Assembly (NCBI GenBank): GCA_003439945.1
Contig: QVRM01002192.1
Coordinates: 248,001 to 312,000 of the forward strand
Direction: 5' to 3'
Length of the DNA: 64,000 bases
Source of the DNA: Dermanyssus gallinae
Taxonomy: Eukaryota; Arthropoda; Arachnida; Mesostigmata; Dermanyssidae
Shown here: positions 60,846 through 64,000 of the stretch, piece by piece
How positions within the stretch are numbered: position 1 is the first letter of the stretch
How the letters are laid out: the number at the start of each line of letters is the position of its first letter
Notes under the pieces: model-generated
Told to the model about the DNA's origin: nothing
The model's input: only the letters and a program-made list of their open reading frames with translations
Databases searched by the model: none
Position numbers and translations under genes: made by a program

Positions 60846-62150
60846 TTGTCTTGCGGTGCTTTGGCGCCGGCCATTGTTGATGTCGTTGTTGTCGCTGCTG
60901 CTGCTGTTGTTGCTGTTCAATGTTGTTACGGTTGGACCCAGTCATTAGCTGGATCGGTTAACAGGGAGACAGACGTGCGCGGGTGGGTGCACGATGCGGC
61001 TCATCTCGACACGACATGGAATCATGATCGCGTAAAGCTAGCTCTTTCGCTGTAATTTGTCCTCATTTGTAGCTCTGGCCTTCCACCGCACTTCCGTGGT
61101 TAGCAAACGAAAAACAAAGACGATATGGTCCGTCGCCGGAAAGGGGGCAGTGATGCTCCAAAGTACGACGCGAACTCATTCTAAACTCTTCCCAACCGCT
61201 AGCCACCATCACCGCTGGCGGCGACCGCAGCAGGAAGATGAAGACAACAACAACAACAACGACAGCACCACCAGCAGCAGTAACTTACTGGTCACTTTGC
61301 GGCGCTGTCCCTTAATAACAACGGCGCCGACTAAAATCGGCTTTCGATTGTCTTCGTCGACACGCATCGCCGCGGACACAGACGGTCTTCGCCAGTCAGC
61401 TGCCCATCATCGATGTTGTCGGCGCCAGCCTTTGGCGTATCACTGAGACTCTACATCCGACTTATTGTTGTTGGCGTTGTTGCTGTTGTTGGTTGTGGTA
61501 ATCGTCTTGTTATTGTTGTCGTTGTTGTTGTTGATGATGATGTTTCCATCGAAGAGGACGGGCAAGCCAAGTCAGCAGCAGAAGCAACAGCAACTACAGC
61601 GACGACGACGACGACGACGAAAGACGCACCAAGACATGGCATTCCAACAATAATAACAACAACAACCACAGCAGCAGCTATGTTGTTGCTACAACAATAG
61701 CAGAATTAGAGGGCGAGTTGTCGCGTTGGCGATTGCCACCAAAGCGCAACGATCTGCAGATGTCCGGTCAGCACGGCAAGCCAAAGGGCTGGCTTTCTTC
61801 GTGCTTCTTTCTGCCAATTCTTTCTGCTGACGCTTGACGCGTATGTTTGTGCGTTTTTTTTTTTGCAGCAGCAGCAGCAGCAGAGACATTACAGAAGACA
61901 ACGGTCGCGATAGATGGCGCCGCTCTTCTTGGCGGCGGCAACCGCACTGGCCACCACGCTTGCTAAAGACACACGCTTGTCGGCCCATTTGGCGGCATTG
62001 ATACAGATTGTTAGATAGACGCACAAATCGCTCGCCGTAAATGAGTTACAGTATTTTAACCGAACTCATTTTGCGGAGGACGAGCATGAGGAAGCGGTGA
62101 TGGTGCTGGCGGATCACCGCCAAAGGTAAAGCCGTGACGACTCGTTGGCC
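60846..62150. promoter_or_regulatory. GC-richer, trinucleotide-rich block, candidate gene 5' region
   Basis: Runs of (GTT), (CAA), (GAC) and (CAG) at 60,880-60,915, 61,235-61,265, 61,465-61,540, 61,595-61,620 and 61,866-61,880. Open frames in all directions encode low-complexity peptides. It resembles the blocks at 37.8 and 41.3-43.1 kb. No specific gene can be supported. Confidence 0.35.
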
Positions 62151-62274
62151 ATCAGGGATTAGTGTTTCTCGTTCACCAAACATAGGCCAATGTGCTGCTA
62201 TCAATGTTGAAGCGTATATATATATATATATATATATATTTAAGTTGTACTAAAGCGTATATACATATATATAT

Positions 62275-62884
62275 ACAGGGTGTTCCTATTTGTGTGTCCA
62301 AAACGCTAGGGTATGGTCAAACTCGGTGAGAAAATCACTTTTGCCAATGGGTGGAAGCCGGGAAAACGTTTTGTTTAGGAGTGAGGATGAAATTTATAAA
62401 AGCAGTTATTCTGTCTTTTTTCTCCTACATAGTTGTGCAAAATCTACGTTTGCGGGAGAACCAGTCAGCGCACAAAGGAACCGATCATACCGAAAATTCT
62501 GCACACATAAAGTATACATTACTAGCTTGCGTAGCAAAAAGCGAATAGCCAGATTAAGGAAAGTCATAAAAAGTCAAAATGTTACGTTAACGCTTTTTTG
62601 TGCAACATCGTATTTTTTTCCATTACGACCAAAAATGCACGTCCAAAAGACTACTCTCAGGCAATAGCAGATTTAATGCCCACTACATTCGTACCAAAGT
62701 GATGGTGTTGCGTTACGTAGTTGCCAAGTAACTAAGCTTTTTCGACAGAATAACTGCTTTTATAAATTTCATCCTCACTCCTAAACAAAACGTTTTCCCG
62801 GCTTCCACCCATTGGCAAAAATGATTTCCTCACCGAGTTTGACCATACCCTAGCGTTTTGAACACACAAATAGGAACACCCTGT
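62275..62884. mobile_element. CAGGG-ended long-inverted-repeat element, copy 3, best preserved
   Basis: Ends TACAGGGTGTTCCTATTTG and CAAATAGGAACACCCTGTA. The inverted repeats are about 130 bp (62,275-62,408 and 62,750-62,884) and nearly identical. The centre shares blocks such as CAGGCAATAGCAGATTTAAT and CGTTACGTAGTTGCCAAGT with the copy at 36.5-37.5 kb. Flanked by (TA)n on both sides, as expected for TA target choice. Non-autonomous: only chance open frames. Confidence 0.88.
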
Positions 62885-62984
62885 ATATATATATATATAT
62901 ACTGACACGTACCACAAATATATCGGTCGCCAGGTTTTTAGTAAGTTTGAAAGTCCTATACTACCCAGACCAAAGAGTGTGCAT

Positions 62985-63310
62985 TATGCAATTTTGTTCC
63001 CGCCCACCTGTAAAAACGGTGAGGTTTTCTGCGGCTGTGAGAAGAGTCTGTCCTCCACTGTGTTCTTCTGTTCGTCGCCCGAGTTAAAACGCCCCCCTTT
63101 AAGATTTTTATAGCGGTCCAAACTGATAGAAGTTGCAGGGTGACATGTTTGGGCTGTAGGGTAAATGCTCAAGCTGTTCCCTGTTAAACTTAGCCAGTAC
63201 ACTTTGCGTGACCCTCGAGACGTGTGGACTCGCGTTATCGTGGATCTCTCTCCGTGAACAGTCCCGGGCGTTTGCTCTTGACGAAGTTGCGTGTGCTAGG
63301 GAGCGTGTGC
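62985..63310 (-). mobile_element. Mariner-type transposase fragment, C-terminal
   Basis: Minus-strand frames read IHDNASPHVSRVTQSVL, FNREQLEHLPYSPNMSPCNF, then, after a frameshift, NLKGGRFNSGDEQKNTVEDR. This matches the HDNA.PH and YSPDLAPSDF region of mariner enzymes, but the last catalytic Asp is replaced (SPNMSPCN). Not the same subfamily as the element at 38.6 kb. Confidence 0.65.
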
Positions 63311-63473
63311 AGGAAAAACTGGAAATTTGTGATAGATGAAATATTCTTATTAAGGTACCGCTGACCAAAGCTTGTAGAAATAGGTGCTGTATATATATAT
63401 ATATATAATCCGTTTTTATTAAGAAAGTAAGTGGAGCGACAATTATCTCCTGGGAACGTGTGCACGGGAAATA

Positions 63474-63985
63474 TTACTCCATCTCGTGAAGAATGGGCTG
63501 GGACCATTTCAACAGCGTGCCCCTGACAGATGCCGCATTCCCGCGTTGGACGTCGAGGTCGAGGCGCTGTCTCAGATAAGCTGCAGATCTCTCATTTCCG
63601 GCTGCGAGATTCAGCTGCTCACCGATCCTGTGGAGAAGCTTGCGAGTGATTTCGCCTGGGCCGCCCAAGGTCTCGAAGGCTAGTGGTTGGAACTCATGTG
63701 GGTAGTCTATTGATGCGTATTTCGCGAGCTTCCTTGTCTCGGCTAGATTACCAGCGTAACCTGCCGAGACCGCCCCGCCACCGGCCATTGAAGGTGCTAA
63801 TAAGTCGGTAACTGTGGCGTCCCAGACAAGCCTCCTGCCCCGGCTGAAAGGGGTTAGAGTCATCCCGTCCGGGCGATATATATGTATATATATATATATC
63901 GAGCCGCGCCAGCACTGACCATTGAAGGGGCTAATGAGTCAGTAACTGCGGTGTTCCTAACCAAGTGTATGTGCAGTCGAACGGG
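63474..63985 (-). mobile_element. YLDD-RT family retroelement, 3' part, with internal duplication at a (TA)n tract
   Basis: The frame 63,863-63,474 reads PDGMTLTPFSRGRRLVWDAT, VTDLLAPSM, KYASIDYPHEFQPLAFETLG and NERSAAYLRQRLDLDVQRGN, ending ILHEME. Upstream of a TA tract at 63,875-63,900, the stretch to 63,985 again encodes TAVTDSLAPSMVSAGAA, a second divergent copy of the same motif. The element may continue beyond the right edge. Confidence 0.72.
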
Positions 63986-64000
63986 AATAAGGCCAGTTTG

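Overview
The window looks like nuclear DNA of an arthropod. The evidence is an intron-rich formin gene, abundant (TA)n and trinucleotide microsatellites, mariner transposons, several lineages of non-LTR retrotransposon and two tRNA-derived SINEs. The retroelement types would fit a chelicerate such as a mite or tick, but I cannot fix the species from the sequence alone. No bacterial features, CRISPR arrays, rRNA genes or convincing tRNA genes were seen.

The one host gene that can be modelled with confidence runs on the minus strand from about 14.7 kb down to the left edge. It is an INF2/Formin-3-type formin. Twelve exons were found by conserved protein content plus splice sites, in the order DID armadillo repeats, proline-rich FH1, FH2 actin-assembly domain, start of the basic tail. 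Phases agree at all junctions except one, where the donor is unclear. Both ends of the gene are missing: the N-terminal DID exon(s) were not located, and the C-terminal tail lies beyond position 1. Its introns hold a tRNA-type SINE (2.3-2.5 kb), two non-LTR relics antisense to the gene (10.2-11.6 and 13.1-14.2 kb) and a decayed mariner (12.0-12.95 kb).

From 15 to 45 kb the window is mostly transposon remains and simple repeats. At least five copies of one retroelement family are scattered through the window. This family has a YLDD-type reverse transcriptase with a C-terminal domain resembling a restriction-like endonuclease. Other content includes decayed and near-intact mariners (22.9-23.65, 38.56-39.88, 63.0-63.3 kb), a SINE with a 13-bp target-site duplication (34.2 kb), a 416-bp foldback element (36.1-36.5 kb), and a family of long-inverted-repeat elements ending in CAGGG (29.5, 36.5-37.5, 62.3 kb). 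An orphan Cys/His-rich ORF lies at 22.3-22.9 kb. GC-richer low-complexity blocks at 33, 37.8, 41.3-43.1, 54 and 61 kb could be promoters or 5' exons of unseen genes.

The clearest mobile element is a full-length R1-like non-LTR retrotransposon at 45,990-51,926, bounded by a 10-bp direct repeat. It has a gag-like ORF1 with zinc knuckles, an additional middle ORF built from two repeats, and an ORF2 with AP endonuclease, reverse transcriptase and a Cys/His motif. Its 5' UTR carries a tRNA-like block with an exact Pol III B box. Its reading frames are broken three times, at least twice at homopolymer runs. To the right, 52-64 kb holds a possible membrane-protein gene fragment (55.7-56.1 kb), a perfect 31-bp hairpin (56.9 kb), retroelement fragments and more microsatellites.
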